The notes: a model not told the origin generated them from the sequence alone. A stretch of DNA of 64,000 nt from Rhizobium sp. R711 (GCF_002211365.1 NZ_LOKZ01000002.1:124001-188000); one strand, 5' to 3'. Positions 10,328 through 19,908 are shown, counted from the stretch's first letter. Program-made: numbers and translations.

Positions 10328-11109
10328 CAACCCTCCTCCGAGCCCATGTAGGCCTGGCGCACCCGCGCATCGGCGCTGACGGTGGCATAATCGCCTTCGG
10401 CAAGAATTTCTCCGCGCTGGAGCACGGTCACATGCTGGCAGATATCGGCGACGACAGACAAATTGTGCTCGACCATCAAGACGGCGCGGTCACGCGCCAC
10501 TTCCCGGATCAGCGCCGAGACGATGCCGACATCCTCGTGGCCCATGCCTGCCATCGGTTCGTCGAGCAGGAGAACCCGTGGATCGAGCGCAAGCGTCGTT
10601 GCAATTTCCAGAACGCGCTTGCGGCCGTAGGAAAGATCAGCTGCGATCGCGTTGCGCTCCTTGGAGAGGCCGACCTTCGCAAGCAGCTGTTCGGCGCGGT
10701 TGTTCAAAGCGTCGAGTGCTGAAAGCGGACGCCAGAATTGCGTCGACAGACTGTTGGGCCGCTGCAACGCCACGCGCACATTGTCGAGAACGCTGAGATG
10801 GGGGAAGACCGCGGAGATCTGGAACGATCGCACCAATCCCATGCGCGCTACCTTGTCCGGCGCGGTTTTGGTGATGTCGGTACCCATCAAGGTGATGGTG
10901 CCGGCGGTCGGCTGAAGGAACTTCGTCAACAAGTTGAAGACTGTCGTCTTGCCGGCGCCGTTGGGCCCGATCAGTGCATGAACGCTTGCATCATGAACGT
11001 CGAGATCAACATTTTTGACGGCAGTGAAGCCGCCGAAGTCACGGCGCAGGCCGCGGGCCGAAAGGACCACCCGCGGCGCAGCGTTCGATTGGGTTGCGGA
11101 AACCGCCAT
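10327..11109 (-). CDS. livG: Liv-type ABC transporter ATPase LivG
   Basis: 260 residues from the ATG at 11109, three bases after the binding-protein stop; a GTG one codon earlier is also possible. Walker A is GPNGAGKTTVF, the signature region is LSYGRKRVLEIA (Y replacing the usual second Gly position of LSGG, normal for LivG), and Walker B VLLLDEPMAGM. The MAGM and HEDVG segments and the C-terminal YMGSEEG end resemble LivG. It pairs with LivF. Confidence 0.93.
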
Positions 11110-11112
11110 CAC

Positions 11113-12318
11113 CTAGTTCACCAGGGCGCAGCCGCTCTTGGCGGGATCGATATAGGCTTCCTTGCCGGGAATGGTCGCAAGAACGTTGAAGTAGTCCCAC
11201 GGTTCCTTGCTGTCAGCCGGCTTCTTGACCTGCAACAGGTACATGTCGTGGATCATCCGGCCGTTCGGGCCGACGGTGCCACCGCGGGCAAAGAAGTCGT
11301 CGACAGGCAGGTCATGCAGTTGCTTGGCCACAGCGTCGGTGTCGTCGGTACCGGCCTTGTCGATCGCCTTGAGATACTGAAGGACGGCCGAATAGGTGCC
11401 TGCGTGGATCATGTTCGGCATCTTGCCGGTGCGGGCAAAGAACTTCTTGCCGAATTCGCGGCTCTTGTCATCGAGGTTCCAGTAGTAGCCTTCCGTCAGA
11501 GTCAGGCCCTGCGCCGCCTCGAGCCCCAGGCCATGTACCTCGGCCAGCGTGAAGAGCAGTGCCGCCAGGTGCTGGCCACTCTGGGTGATGCCGAACTCGG
11601 CTGCCTGCTTGATGGCGTTGGAGGTATCGAGACCGGCATTGGCAAGGCCGATCACCTTGGCGCCGGACGATTGAGCCTGCAGCAGGAAGGACGAGAAATC
11701 CTGGTTCGACAGGGGATGGCGAACGGCGCCGACGACCTTGCCCCCGGCGGACTTGACGAAATCGCTTGTCTGCTGCTCCAGGGAGTAACCGAATGCGTAG
11801 TCGGCCGTCAGGAAGAACCAGCTGTCGCCGCCCTGCTTGACGAGCGCGCCGCCTGTGCCGACGGCCAGTGCATGCGTGTCATAGGCCCAGTGGAAGCCGT
11901 AGGGAGAGCAGGCCTTGCCAGTCAGGTCGGTTGTTGCCGCACCGGTGACGATGTCGATCTTCTTCTTCTCCTTCGCGATCGCCTGGACAGCGAGTGCCAC
12001 GGAAGAAGTGGTCAATTCCATGATCGCGTCGACCTGTTCGGTATCGTACCACTGACGGGCAATGTTCGAGGCAATGTCGGCCTTGTTCTGATGGTCGGCA
12101 TCGACGATCTCGACCGGGACGCCGAGCACCTTTCCGCCGAAATCCTCGACCGCCATCTTGGCGGCCTCCACCGAGGACTTGCCGCCGAAATCGGCGTAGA
12201 CACCGGACTGATCGTTCAAGATGCCGATTTTCACCTTGCCGTCGGATGCACCATCGGCGAGTACGGCGGTGCTGCTTGCAAGTAGAATGGCCAGCGACGC
12301 AATGAGATTCTTTCGCAT
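11113..12318 (-). CDS. Periplasmic substrate-binding protein of Liv-type ABC importer
   Basis: 401 residues from the ATG at 12318, preceded by a GGAGGAG ribosome site; a longer frame to 12372 is rejected. The signal peptide is MRKNLIASLAILLASSTA followed by a VLADG cleavage region near residue 23. The rest is a type-I periplasmic binding protein with the starting strand VKIGILNDQSGVYADFGG. The family includes binding proteins for branched amino acids, amides and aromatic or hydroxy acids. This subgroup differs from classical LivJ, so leucine is not assumed. It is the first gene of an eight-gene minus-strand operon ending with the EamA transporter, and its promoter region is shared with the LysR gene. 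Confidence 0.9.
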   Translation of the reverse strand: MRKNLIASLAILLASSTAVLADGASDGKVKIGILNDQSGVYADFGGKSSVEAAKMAVEDFGGKVLGVPVEIVDADHQNKADIASNIARQWYDTEQVDAIMELTTSSVALAVQAIAKEKKKIDIVTGAATTDLTGKACSPYGFHWAYDTHALAVGTGGALVKQGGDSWFFLTADYAFGYSLEQQTSDFVKSAGGKVVGAVRHPLSNQDFSSFLLQAQSSGAKVIGLANAGLDTSNAIKQAAEFGITQSGQHLAALLFTLAEVHGLGLEAAQGLTLTEGYYWNLDDKSREFGKKFFARTGKMPNMIHAGTYSAVLQYLKAIDKAGTDDTDAVAKQLHDLPVDDFFARGGTVGPNGRMIHDMYLLQVKKPADSKEPWDYFNVLATIPGKEAYIDPAKSGCALVN

Positions 12319-12641
12319 ATGTCTCTCCTCCCAGAGATTGGCAAGAATGCGCATCTGTTCAAATTTGGCCAACCGCCCTCCTCAAGGCCGCCAACCCAAT
12401 GCCTTACGATCATGGAATTGCACCAATCAGGCAAGGCCGCTTTACAACTAATTGCAAACAGTATCTGTTCGTTTTTGAACAGAACTTTTGCTGTGCCGCG
12501 GTCATGGTGCAATGAATGCAGATCGTTAGGGTGCTTTCTTTGGAAGATAGGGCGGACGCAGGCGAGGTGGAGGCTGTGCCACATTAGACGAAAGACCAAT
12601 ATCAAGCGGCCGGCTAAGCGTTCGGCCGATACGGGGCTTGA
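12319..12641. promoter_or_regulatory. Shared promoter region with candidate LysR operator
   Basis: This 323-base gap separates the divergent binding-protein and LysR genes. TCTGTTC at 12464-12470 and GAACAGA at 12477-12483 form a perfect 7-base inverted repeat with a 6-base T-rich spacer, resembling the T-N11-A layout of LysR sites. A second copy of ATCTGTTC occurs at 12353-12360, close to the start of the importer operon. No other gene was found in the gap. Confidence 0.55.
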
Positions 12642-13562
12642 ATGAACAATTCGCCGCAATTTACCTGGGATGACCTGCAGTTCTTTCTGGCGGTTGCTCG
12701 CACCGGCCAGCTGTCGACCGCCGCGCGACAATTGCGCACCAGCCATGCGACTGTCTCGCGCCGCATCGACCGATTGGAGTTTGCGCTCAAGGTCAAGCTC
12801 TTCGAGCGCAATCCGCGTGGATATGTGATGACGGCAATGGGCGCGCGCTTCGTCGAGACCGCCGAGAAAATGGAGCAGGAAACGGAGCGGCTGCGTGCTG
12901 ACCTCACCGACGGCGCAACGATGCAGCGCGGGGTCGTGCGCCTCAGCGCACCGGAGGGCTTCTCCAACTTCTTTTTTGCGCGTGTGTTGCCGCGGTTCGT
13001 AGCAAGCCATCCCACTCTGTCGCTCGAGCTCGTGACCATCCAGCAGATCATGTCGCTGTCGCGCAAGGAGGCGGATATCGCCGTCGTCCTCGACGAGCCG
13101 AAGGGTGGACCTTATTTCTGCGACAAGCTCACCGACTATCATCTCCAGGTCTACGGTTCTAAGGAGTACCTGCAACGAAGCGCGCCGATCACCTGCCGCA
13201 ACGACCTCCTGGAGCACCCCTTCATCAGCTATATCGAGGAGATGATCTTTGCGCCCGGGCTCGATTATCTCGGCGACGTCCATCCGCGCATCAAGCCGCA
13301 GTTTCAAAGCTCAAGCATTTTTGCGCAGCTGACGGCAACGCGAAATGGCCTTGGGCTCTGTGTTCTTCCCTATTTCTTCGCCAGCCGTTACCCCGAACTC
13401 GAACGGGTTCTTCCCGACGAGGTCGATCTCCGGCGGCATTACTGGATTACCTGTCATCGCGACCTTCGTCAGTCGCCACGGGTGCGCGCGGTCATCGATT
13501 TTCTGAGCGAGGCAGTGACCGGCGAGGAGGTCAGGTTCATTCCACCCTGGGTGAAACGATAG
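12642..13562 (+). CDS. LysR-family transcriptional regulator
   Basis: 306 residues from the ATG at 12642. The N-terminal winged helix spans residues 9-67 with LSTAARQLRTSHATVSRRID as the helix-turn-helix core, followed by the linker helix and the substrate-binding domain. The GQLSTAARQL and HATVSRRI sequence places it in the GcvA/AmpR-like branch that acts at divergent promoters. It faces the Liv-GMC-MmsB operon and probably activates it in the presence of the imported compound. The downstream acyl-CoA dehydrogenase on the same strand, 96 bases away with its own ribosome site, may be a second target. Confidence 0.92.
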   Translation: MNNSPQFTWDDLQFFLAVARTGQLSTAARQLRTSHATVSRRIDRLEFALKVKLFERNPRGYVMTAMGARFVETAEKMEQETERLRADLTDGATMQRGVVRLSAPEGFSNFFFARVLPRFVASHPTLSLELVTIQQIMSLSRKEADIAVVLDEPKGGPYFCDKLTDYHLQVYGSKEYLQRSAPITCRNDLLEHPFISYIEEMIFAPGLDYLGDVHPRIKPQFQSSSIFAQLTATRNGLGLCVLPYFFASRYPELERVLPDEVDLRRHYWITCHRDLRQSPRVRAVIDFLSEAVTGEEVRFIPPWVKR

Positions 13563-13658
13563 AATGAAGTCGAAATCTCCTGGCGAGTTGACCCTTCTAA
13601 TTAGCGGGTCTATGCCCGAAGCACGTTTGCACCGGCAGTTGAATGAGGAGGAATGACC

Positions 13659-14846
13659 ATGCAGCATACCCGCGAGATCTTCGACTGGGCCGATCCGTTC
13701 AGGCTCGTTGAGCAGCTGACGGATGAGGAGCGCATGGTGCAGGAAACGGCGCACGCCTATGCGCAGGACAAGCTGGCCCCGCGTGTGCTCGACGCCTTCC
13801 GCCACGAAAAGACGGATCCTGATATCTTCCGCGAGATGGGCGAACTTGGGCTGCTTGGAGCGACAATCCCCCCGGAATATGGCGGCGCCGGCTTGGGTTA
13901 CGTCGCCTATGGCCTGATCGCCCGCGAGATCGAACGCGTCGACAGCGGCTACCGCTCGATGATGAGCGTGCAGTCCTCACTCGTCATGGTGCCGATCGAT
14001 GCCTTCGGTTCGCAGGCACAGAAGCAGAAATACCTGCCGAAGCTTAGTTCCGGCGAGTGGATCGGCTGCTTCGGCCTCACCGAACCAAACCACGGCTCGG
14101 ATCCGGGCTCGATGATCTCTCGGGCGCGCAAGGTCGATGGCGGCTATAGCCTGACCGGCGCCAAGACCTGGATTTCCAATGCCCCGATCGCCGACGTTTT
14201 TGTCGTCTGGGCCAAAACCGAGGACGGCACTATCCGCGGCTTCATCCTGGAGAAGGGCTGGAAGGGCCTGTCGGCGCCGGCGATCCACGGCAAGGTCGGT
14301 CTGCGCGCCTCCATCACCGGCGAGGTGGTGATGGACGAGGTCTTTGTGCCAGAAGAGAACCTGCTGCCCAACGTATCGGGTCTTAAGGGTCCCTTCACCT
14401 GCCTGAACTCGGCCCGCTTCGGTATCGCCTGGGGGGCGCTTGGCGCTGCCGAGGACTGCTATGCCAGGGCCCGCCAATATGCTCTCGATCGCAAGCAGTT
14501 CGGCCGGCCGCTTGCGGCCAACCAGTTGATCCAGAAGAAGCTTGCCGACATGATAACGGAGATCTCGCTCGGCCTGCAGGGCTGCATCAGGCTTGGTCGC
14601 ATGAAGGAAGATGGACACCCGCCGGTGGAGTTGACCTCGATCGTCAAGCGCAATTCATGCGGCAAGGCGCTCGATATCGCTAGACTCGCGCGCGACATGC
14701 TCGGCGGCAACGGTATTTCCGACGAGTTCGGCATAGCCCGCCACCTCGTCAATCTCGAGGTGGTCAACACCTATGAGGGGACGCATGACGTCCACGCCCT
14801 TATCCTCGGCCGCGCCGTCACCGGCATTGCCGCCTTTGCCAATTGA
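13659..14846 (+). CDS. gcdH: Glutaryl-CoA dehydrogenase-type acyl-CoA dehydrogenase
   Basis: 395 residues from the ATG at 13659, chosen because GAGGAGGA at 13645-13652 is well spaced for it and abuts an ATG at 13653 that would add only two residues. The flavoenzyme oxidises and decarboxylates glutaryl-CoA to crotonyl-CoA in lysine and tryptophan breakdown. [14 protein letters not shown] at about 97-110 carries the Arg (near 99) that binds the distal carboxylate in this subfamily, and the catalytic Glu is in [13 protein letters not shown] near residue 373. [10 protein letters not shown] and WISNAP are the FAD-contact motifs. It sits just after a LysR gene, with no CoA-transferase seen next to it. 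Confidence 0.93.
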   Translation: MQHTREIFDWADPFRLVEQLTDEERMVQETAHAYAQDKLAPRVLDAFRHEKTDPDIFREMGELGLLGATIPPEYGGAGLGYVAYGLIAREIERVDSGYRSMMSVQSSLVMVPIDAFGSQAQKQKYLPKLSSGEWIGCFGLTEPNHGSDPGSMISRARKVDGGYSLTGAKTWISNAPIADVFVVWAKTEDGTIRGFILEKGWKGLSAPAIHGKVGLRASITGEVVMDEVFVPEENLLPNVSGLKGPFTCLNSARFGIAWGALGAAEDCYARARQYALDRKQFGRPLAANQLIQKKLADMITEISLGLQGCIRLGRMKEDGHPPVELTSIVKRNSCGKALDIARLARDMLGGNGISDEFGIARHLVNLEVVNTYEGTHDVHALILGRAVTGIAAFAN

Positions 14847-14941
14847 CTGACGTAAACTATCGCGCAAATTGAAACCTGCGCGACAATGTGCCAGCCTACC
14901 GTAACCGCGATTGGATTGTTGCGTGGCATGGGGGATTGCAC

Positions 14942-15400
14942 ATGTTTTTGTTTCTTGGATTTCTGATCGGAATTATCGCAGGGCTCAGAGCCATGACGGC
15001 GCCAGCCGCCGTTGCCTGGGGGGCTGCTCTCGGCTGGCTTGACGTTTCCCAATCACCGCTTGCCTTCATGGGATATCGCTGGACGCCGTGGGTGTTCAGC
15101 CTGCTTGCCGTCGTCGAGTTGATTACCGACCAACTGCCCTCCACGCCATCCCGCAAGGTCCCCCTTCAATTTGCCGCACGCCTGGTCATGGGCGCGCTGA
15201 CCGGTGCCACGATCGGCGCCGCCGGCGGCTCGCTTGTCGGCGGGCTCATTGCCGGTGTCGTCGGCGCCGCGGTTGGCACGTTCGGAGGAGCGGCGGCTCG
15301 TGGTAAGCTCGCTGCCGCCTTCGGCAAGGATACACCGGCTGCGCTGATCGAGGATGCGATTGCCATCATCGGCGCGCTCATCATCGTGGGAGCAGTGTGA
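14942..15400 (+). CDS. Small DUF4126-type membrane protein
   Basis: 152 residues from the ATG at 14942, which follows a GGGGGATT ribosome site; an earlier in-frame start at 14888 adds polar residues and lacks such a site. The protein begins with a membrane helix, FLFLGFLIGIIAGL, and has a long glycine- and alanine-rich membrane region (TGATIGAAGGSLVGGLIAG) plus a C-terminal helix. It resembles DUF4126 proteins, whose function is not known. Its last base is shared with the start of the following flavoprotein gene (TGATG), so the two are translated together, which is the best clue to its role. Confidence 0.75.
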   Translation: MFLFLGFLIGIIAGLRAMTAPAAVAWGAALGWLDVSQSPLAFMGYRWTPWVFSLLAVVELITDQLPSTPSRKVPLQFAARLVMGALTGATIGAAGGSLVGGLIAGVVGAAVGTFGGAAARGKLAAAFGKDTPAALIEDAIAIIGALIIVGAV

Positions 15401-16767
15401 TGCCTAGTTTCGATGCCATCGTCATCGGCGCCGGCCAATCGGGTCCCTTCCTCGCCGCCCGAATGGCCGCCAAGGGCATGAAAGTGGCGTTGATCGAGCG
15501 CAAGTTCCTTGGCGGCACCTGTGTCAACGCCGGCTGCATGCCGACGAAGACGCTGGTGGCAAGCGCCCGCGCAGCCCATATAGCTCGACGCGGTGCAGAC
15601 TTTGGCGTGATGATCCAAGGTGCCGTCGGCGTTGACATGGCGGCGGTGCGCAAGCGTGCCGAAACAGTGACGATGGACGCCCGCAACGGCCTCACCAACT
15701 GGTTTGCCGGCATGGACGGCATGACCGTCATTTATGGCCACGCCCGCTTCGAAGACCCTCATACCGTGACCGTCAATGGCGAGACCCTGACTGCCCCGAA
15801 GATCTTCCTGAATGTCGGCGCGCGGCCGACCATTCCCGACATGCACGGCATCGCCGATATCGAGTATCTGACGAGCACCTCGATCATCCATCTTGACCGG
15901 CTGCCTAGGCATTTGGCGATCATCGGCGGCAGCTATATCGGCCTTGAGTTCGCGCAGATGTATCGCCGTTTCGGGGCAGACGTGACGGTGATCGAGCGCG
16001 GCCCGAAGCTTGCTTCGCGCGAGGACGTGGATATCTCGGATGCGATCGCCGATATCCTGCGTTCGGAAGACATTGCAGTGCATACGAATGCCGATGGGAT
16101 CGGATTCTCGAAGACGTCCGGCGGCATCGAGGTCAGCATCGGCAATGGTCATCCGGCCATCGAGGCAAGCCACGTGCTTGTTGCCACCGGACGCACGCCG
16201 AATACCGATGATCTTGGCCTCGATAAGGCTGGCGTCGCCATCGACCGGCGCGGCTATATCACCGTCGACGACAAGCTTGCCACCAACGTCGAGGGCATCT
16301 TTGCGCTCGGCGATTGCAATGGCCGGGGAGCCTTTACGCACACATCCTACAATGATTTCGAGATCGCTGCCGCCAACCTCCTTGACGGCGAAGACCGCAA
16401 GCTCAGTGATCGCATCCTCGCCTACGCGCTCTACATCGACCCGCCGCTCGGGCGCGTCGGCATGAGCGAGAAGGAAGCGCGTGCCACCGGCCGCAAGATC
16501 ATGGTTTCGACCCGCCCGATGAGCCGGGTTGGCCGCGCCAGCGAGCGCGCCGAGACCAAGGGTTTCATGAAGGTGATCGCCGACGTCGAGACGCAGCAGA
16601 TCCTGGGCGCCGCGATTCTCGGGATCGAAGGCGACGAGGCGATCCACGGTTTCATCGACGCGATGAACGCCAAAGCCCCCTACCCGGTGCTGAGGTGGGC
16701 CGTGCCGATCCATCCGACGGTCTCTGAGCTGATCCCGACCCTGCTGGGCGATCTGCAGGCGATTTAG
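15400..16767 (+). CDS. Mercuric-reductase-like pyridine nucleotide-disulfide oxidoreductase
   Basis: 455 residues from the ATG at 15400. The FAD motif GAGQSGPFLAARMA is at residues 10-23, and the redox-active disulfide GGTCVNAGCMPTK gives C41 and C46. The NAD(P) motif GGSYIGLEFAQMY lies near 172, and the dimerisation domain ends with VPIHPTVSEL, holding the catalytic His-Glu pair. The enzyme class covers mercuric reductase, dihydrolipoamide dehydrogenase and soluble transhydrogenase. There is no N-terminal HMA metal-binding domain and no C-terminal Cys pair, so true mercury reduction is unlikely. The partner DUF4126 gene overlaps its start. Substrate unknown. Confidence 0.88.
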   Translation: MPSFDAIVIGAGQSGPFLAARMAAKGMKVALIERKFLGGTCVNAGCMPTKTLVASARAAHIARRGADFGVMIQGAVGVDMAAVRKRAETVTMDARNGLTNWFAGMDGMTVIYGHARFEDPHTVTVNGETLTAPKIFLNVGARPTIPDMHGIADIEYLTSTSIIHLDRLPRHLAIIGGSYIGLEFAQMYRRFGADVTVIERGPKLASREDVDISDAIADILRSEDIAVHTNADGIGFSKTSGGIEVSIGNGHPAIEASHVLVATGRTPNTDDLGLDKAGVAIDRRGYITVDDKLATNVEGIFALGDCNGRGAFTHTSYNDFEIAAANLLDGEDRKLSDRILAYALYIDPPLGRVGMSEKEARATGRKIMVSTRPMSRVGRASERAETKGFMKVIADVETQQILGAAILGIEGDEAIHGFIDAMNAKAPYPVLRWAVPIHPTVSELIPTLLGDLQAI

Positions 16768-16902
16768 CGGTCGATTTATCCGTGACGGGACAAGCTCACA
16801 AGCGTCCGCCTGACGTGCCTACTATTGCCTGCTGTGGACCGAGCAGTGCCAACAGCGTAAGATGCCGCTAATGCTGAGGGGCTCTCCGAAGGACGCACGC
16901 AC

Positions 16903-17739
16903 GTGGCTATCTTCATGGACCGGCATGATCTTGCGGGGACATCCGCTGAAGACATCGCCGAGGCGCATCGCAGGGATCTGGCCGTTGAGGATCGGTATGG
17001 GGTGAAGTTCCTCACCTACTGGTATGACCAGCGGCGCGGAACCGCGTTCTGTCTGATCGATGCACCGGACGCCGAAACCGCCCAGTGCGTGCATCGCGAA
17101 GCACATGGGTTTGTCGCGGGTGAAGTGGTCGAGGTGGCGCTGTCGGCGGTCGAGGCCTTCCTTGGACGCATTCACGAACCCGAACAGAAGGCCGGCCAGA
17201 CCGGTGTCGAACGGGACGCCGGGCATCGGGCGATCCTGTTTACCGATATCGTCGGTTCGACGGAGATGACATCGCGGCTCGGTGATCGGATGGCCGCCGA
17301 GCTCGTGCGGGCGCATGATGCAATCGTGCGCCGCTGTCTGGCGCAATGCGCAGGCAGGGAAGTCAAGCACACCGGTGATGGCATCATGGCGTCGTTCGTT
17401 TCTACTCACGCCGCCGTCAGCTGCGCGATGAGCATCCAGCGCGAGTTCAAAACCTATAACGGCGGCACGCCGGAACCGATTCATGTACGCATCGGGCTCG
17501 ATTGCGGCGAGCCAATCGAGGACAGCCACGATCTCTTCGGCTCGACCGTGCAACTGGCCGCCCGGCTCTGTGCGGCAGCCGGGACTGATCAGATCCTCGT
17601 ATCGGAAAACATCTTTAGAGAGCACGGAGCGGCTGATCTTTTCGCCAATGCCACGCGCCGGCGCCTCAAGGGGTTTACGAAACCGGTGCTGGCATTCGAG
17701 TGCGATTGGGTTGATGCCGAAGCGGCGCGGTCCACATAA
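16903..17739 (+). CDS. DUF4242-class III adenylate/guanylate cyclase fusion
   Basis: 278 residues from a GTG at 16903 (MAIFMDRHDL); an ATG at 16915 would cut into the first strand of the domain. Residues about 3-88 match the small ferredoxin-like DUF4242 fold with the FMDRHDLAG and GVKFLTYWYD segments. Residues about 108-230 form a class III nucleotide cyclase with metal-binding D115 (LFTDIVGST) and D159 (KHTGDGIMASF), and R221 in VQLAARLC. Q217 occupies the position of the usual transition-state Asn, a variant I have seen in related single-domain cyclases. No membrane segment is present, so it acts in the cytosol. What the DUF4242 part senses is unknown. Confidence 0.85.
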   Translation: MAIFMDRHDLAGTSAEDIAEAHRRDLAVEDRYGVKFLTYWYDQRRGTAFCLIDAPDAETAQCVHREAHGFVAGEVVEVALSAVEAFLGRIHEPEQKAGQTGVERDAGHRAILFTDIVGSTEMTSRLGDRMAAELVRAHDAIVRRCLAQCAGREVKHTGDGIMASFVSTHAAVSCAMSIQREFKTYNGGTPEPIHVRIGLDCGEPIEDSHDLFGSTVQLAARLCAAAGTDQILVSENIFREHGAADLFANATRRRLKGFTKPVLAFECDWVDAEAARST

Positions 17740-18017
17740 TTAGATTTCAGTGTCGATGCCAACCGACCAACTTCGGGATGATCTCGTGGACGGGTGCAAG
17801 ACGATCTCGATACCCCCCGCAGCAACACTGAAGGACTTTAAGACCTGCGCGGGCCACTGCCTGGTGCCTGGCGGATGGGATGCAACACATGGCAAGTTCA
17901 TTGCGAGCTGGAACGGAGCGCCAGCCGGCTGAAAGATCCCAGACGCGGTCAGTGACACGGAAATCTTCTTTCCCGCTGACGGTGTTTTCGTTGTTTCAAA
18001 ACGCCACCGACCGAGGG

Positions 18018-19061
18018 CTACCCCATCGCGATCTGCAGCTTCACATCGCTCGGACGCGCCTCGACAGCGCGATCGAAGGCCGTGATTGCGTCCTCGAAGC
18101 TGAACGTCTCTGAAATCAGAGGCTTCAGATCGACACGGCCCGAGCCGAGCAGCGCAATCGAGCGCTCGTATTGGTGCGCGTAGCGAAACACGGTCTCGAT
18201 GCGGATTTCCTTTGTCGAGGCGGTCGAAACGTCGAAGCCGATCGGATTGACCGGCAGGCCGACAGCAACGATCACGCCGCCCGGTCTCGGCAGTTCCATG
18301 ATGCTTTCCCAGGCCTTCGGCGAGCCGGAGCATTCGAAGATCACATCAGCACCCCAGCCATCCGTCAGACGCGCGACTTCTTCGACGAGGTTGTTTTCGC
18401 GGATATTGATCGGAATCACGCCCTGATATTGGGCGGCGATGTCGAGTTTCGGCTGGGCAAGGTCGGCGACAACCGCGCGGGCGCAGCCGCCGGCAAGAGC
18501 AGCGATCGCCACCATCGTGCCGATTGGGCCCGCGCCAAGCACGACGGCGGTATCACCGGGGACGATCTTTGCCTTAGCTGCAGCCTGCATGCCGACGGCG
18601 AAGGGCTCGACCATGGCGCCTTCGGCGAAGCTGACATTGTCAGGAAGCTTGTAGGTATAGTTGGCAGGATGGACGACTTCAGGCGTCAGCACGCCGTGGA
18701 TTGGCGGCGTTGCCCAGAAGGTGACGGCTGGATCGATATTGTACATGCCAAGCCGGCTTGCCTTGGAATTGGGATCGGGAATGCCAGGCTCCATGCAGAC
18801 GCGGTCGCCAACCTTCAGATGGGTGACGCCGGGGCCGATTTTGACGATCGTACCGGCGGCTTCGTGACCGAGTACCATCGGTTCTTTGACCAGGAAGGGG
18901 CCGATCTTGCCGTGGGTGTAATAGTGGACATCGGACCCACAAACGCCGACCGTGTGGATCTTGATCTTCACCTGTCCTGGACCTGTGTCCATCGGTAGGT
19001 CGATGTCACGGAGAACAAGTTCATGCTGGCGCTCGAGCACCAGCGCGCGGACTTTTGCCAT
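18018..19061 (-). CDS. Zinc-dependent polyol (xylitol/sorbitol-type) dehydrogenase
   Basis: 347 residues, medium-chain dehydrogenase family. Catalytic zinc ligands are visible as C41 ([10 protein letters not shown]), H66-E67 (LGHEAAG) and E152 (VEPFAVG), the pattern of sorbitol and xylitol dehydrogenases. The structural-zinc Cys quartet of many relatives is missing: the lobe reads [30 protein letters not shown] at 176-185 binds NAD. It oxidises a polyol such as xylitol or sorbitol to the ketose. The gene stands alone on the minus strand, with an AAGGAA ribosome site before its ATG and an AT-rich repeat region upstream. Confidence 0.88.
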   Translation of the reverse strand: MAKVRALVLERQHELVLRDIDLPMDTGPGQVKIKIHTVGVCGSDVHYYTHGKIGPFLVKEPMVLGHEAAGTIVKIGPGVTHLKVGDRVCMEPGIPDPNSKASRLGMYNIDPAVTFWATPPIHGVLTPEVVHPANYTYKLPDNVSFAEGAMVEPFAVGMQAAAKAKIVPGDTAVVLGAGPIGTMVAIAALAGGCARAVVADLAQPKLDIAAQYQGVIPINIRENNLVEEVARLTDGWGADVIFECSGSPKAWESIMELPRPGGVIVAVGLPVNPIGFDVSTASTKEIRIETVFRYAHQYERSIALLGSGRVDLKPLISETFSFEDAITAFDRAVEARPSDVKLQIAMG

Positions 19062-19452
19062 GCCTGTTTCCTTCCCGTTTGGCCCCCGCGCGGCGCGGGC
19101 TTGGAGAAGGACTATAAGACCCGAAGCCTCCGCAATTCAATTGCAATTCAAGGCTTTTGCTCATGAATTGATGATTTGCTCATTCTCTTCAAGCTTGACC
19201 GCGAGCAAGTCTTCATCGCTGCGTCCATCGGTGATGGACGGCGTAGATGCAGTTTCGGGCATTTGCCGCAGAATTTGGATGATCTTTATGCGACGCTTAT
19301 ATTTGTCATGGCGTGTTACACTCGAATTTTTATCTGATCCAGGCATATGAACGCAAAGGTACGGTGGTAGCGTTGCAGCAACCGTAGCGGTGCTCGTGTT
19401 CGAAGACGGCGCGCCGCCGGCACGTTCCTGCACAAACGACAAGAGAGACTTC
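19062..19452. promoter_or_regulatory. Gap with two direct repeats upstream of polyol dehydrogenase
   Basis: No gene is supported in this 391-base stretch. It holds GCAATTCAA twice (19132-19140 and 19143-19151, 11-base period) and TTTGCTCAT twice (19156-19164 and 19175-19183, 19-base period), about 70-120 bases before the dehydrogenase start. These could be operators or promoter elements for either divergent gene. Open frames on the minus strand here overlap the EIIA gene and look like composition artefacts. Confidence 0.4.
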
Positions 19453-19908
19453 ATGGACCTTTCGTTGATCATCCGTCCCGAGCACACCTTTATCGGCGTG
19501 TCGGTTGCGACGAAATGGAGGGGGCTGCAGACGATTGCGGAAAAGGCCTCTGCCGCCTTCGGCATCGAAGAAAAGAAGATATTGCAAGCCCTGGAAAGCC
19601 GCGAAAGCCTCGGCTCGACCGGCATCGGTAGTGGCGTCGCCGTTCCGCATGCCGTGGTCGAAGGGATGACGCATCCCCGTGGCCTGCTCCTACGCTTTGC
19701 GCGGCCGCTTGATTTCGAGGCCGTTGACGATGTGCCAACCGACATTGCCTTCGCGCTGTTGTTTGGCGAGGCCAACCGCGGCGAGTATCTGAACGTGCTC
19801 GCGGCGATCGCACGAAAGCTGCAGACGCCGGGCGTTCTTGCGGCCATGCGTAAGGCAAGAACGGCAGAAGAGCTCTATTCGGATTTCCTGGCGGACTCGC
19901 GCCTTTGA
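19453..19908 (+). CDS. PTS EIIA domain protein (PtsN-like)
   Basis: 151 residues from the ATG at 19453; upstream in-frame sequence is not family-like. It is a single EIIA type-2 domain with the phosphorylatable His in GVAVPHAVVEGM (H66). Rhizobia lack sugar-transporting PTS systems of the usual kind, and stand-alone EIIA-Ntr proteins pass phosphate from HPr and Ptsp to regulate potassium uptake, nitrogen and carbon use. This copy is not next to rpoN or hpf and so is likely a second, accessory EIIA. Its neighbour on the other strand is a polyol dehydrogenase, but no shared function can be shown. Confidence 0.85.
   Translation: MDLSLIIRPEHTFIGVSVATKWRGLQTIAEKASAAFGIEEKKILQALESRESLGSTGIGSGVAVPHAVVEGMTHPRGLLLRFARPLDFEAVDDVPTDIAFALLFGEANRGEYLNVLAAIARKLQTPGVLAAMRKARTAEELYSDFLADSRL

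Noticed and set aside
10738..12285. Long open frame on the plus strand
   Set aside because: It lies entirely antisense to livG and the binding-protein gene, which have clear families. High GC content makes long antisense frames common, and the peptide has no family resemblance.
15166..16713. 515-codon minus-strand open frame
   Set aside because: Antisense to the flavoprotein and membrane-protein genes; no family motif.
15400..16767. Mercury resistance gene merA
   Set aside because: No HMA domain, no C-terminal Cys pair, and no merT, merP or merR next to it.
17750..17932. Small plus-strand frame after the cyclase gene
   Set aside because: No ribosome site, no motif and no conserved context; the 278-base gap to the next gene looks empty.
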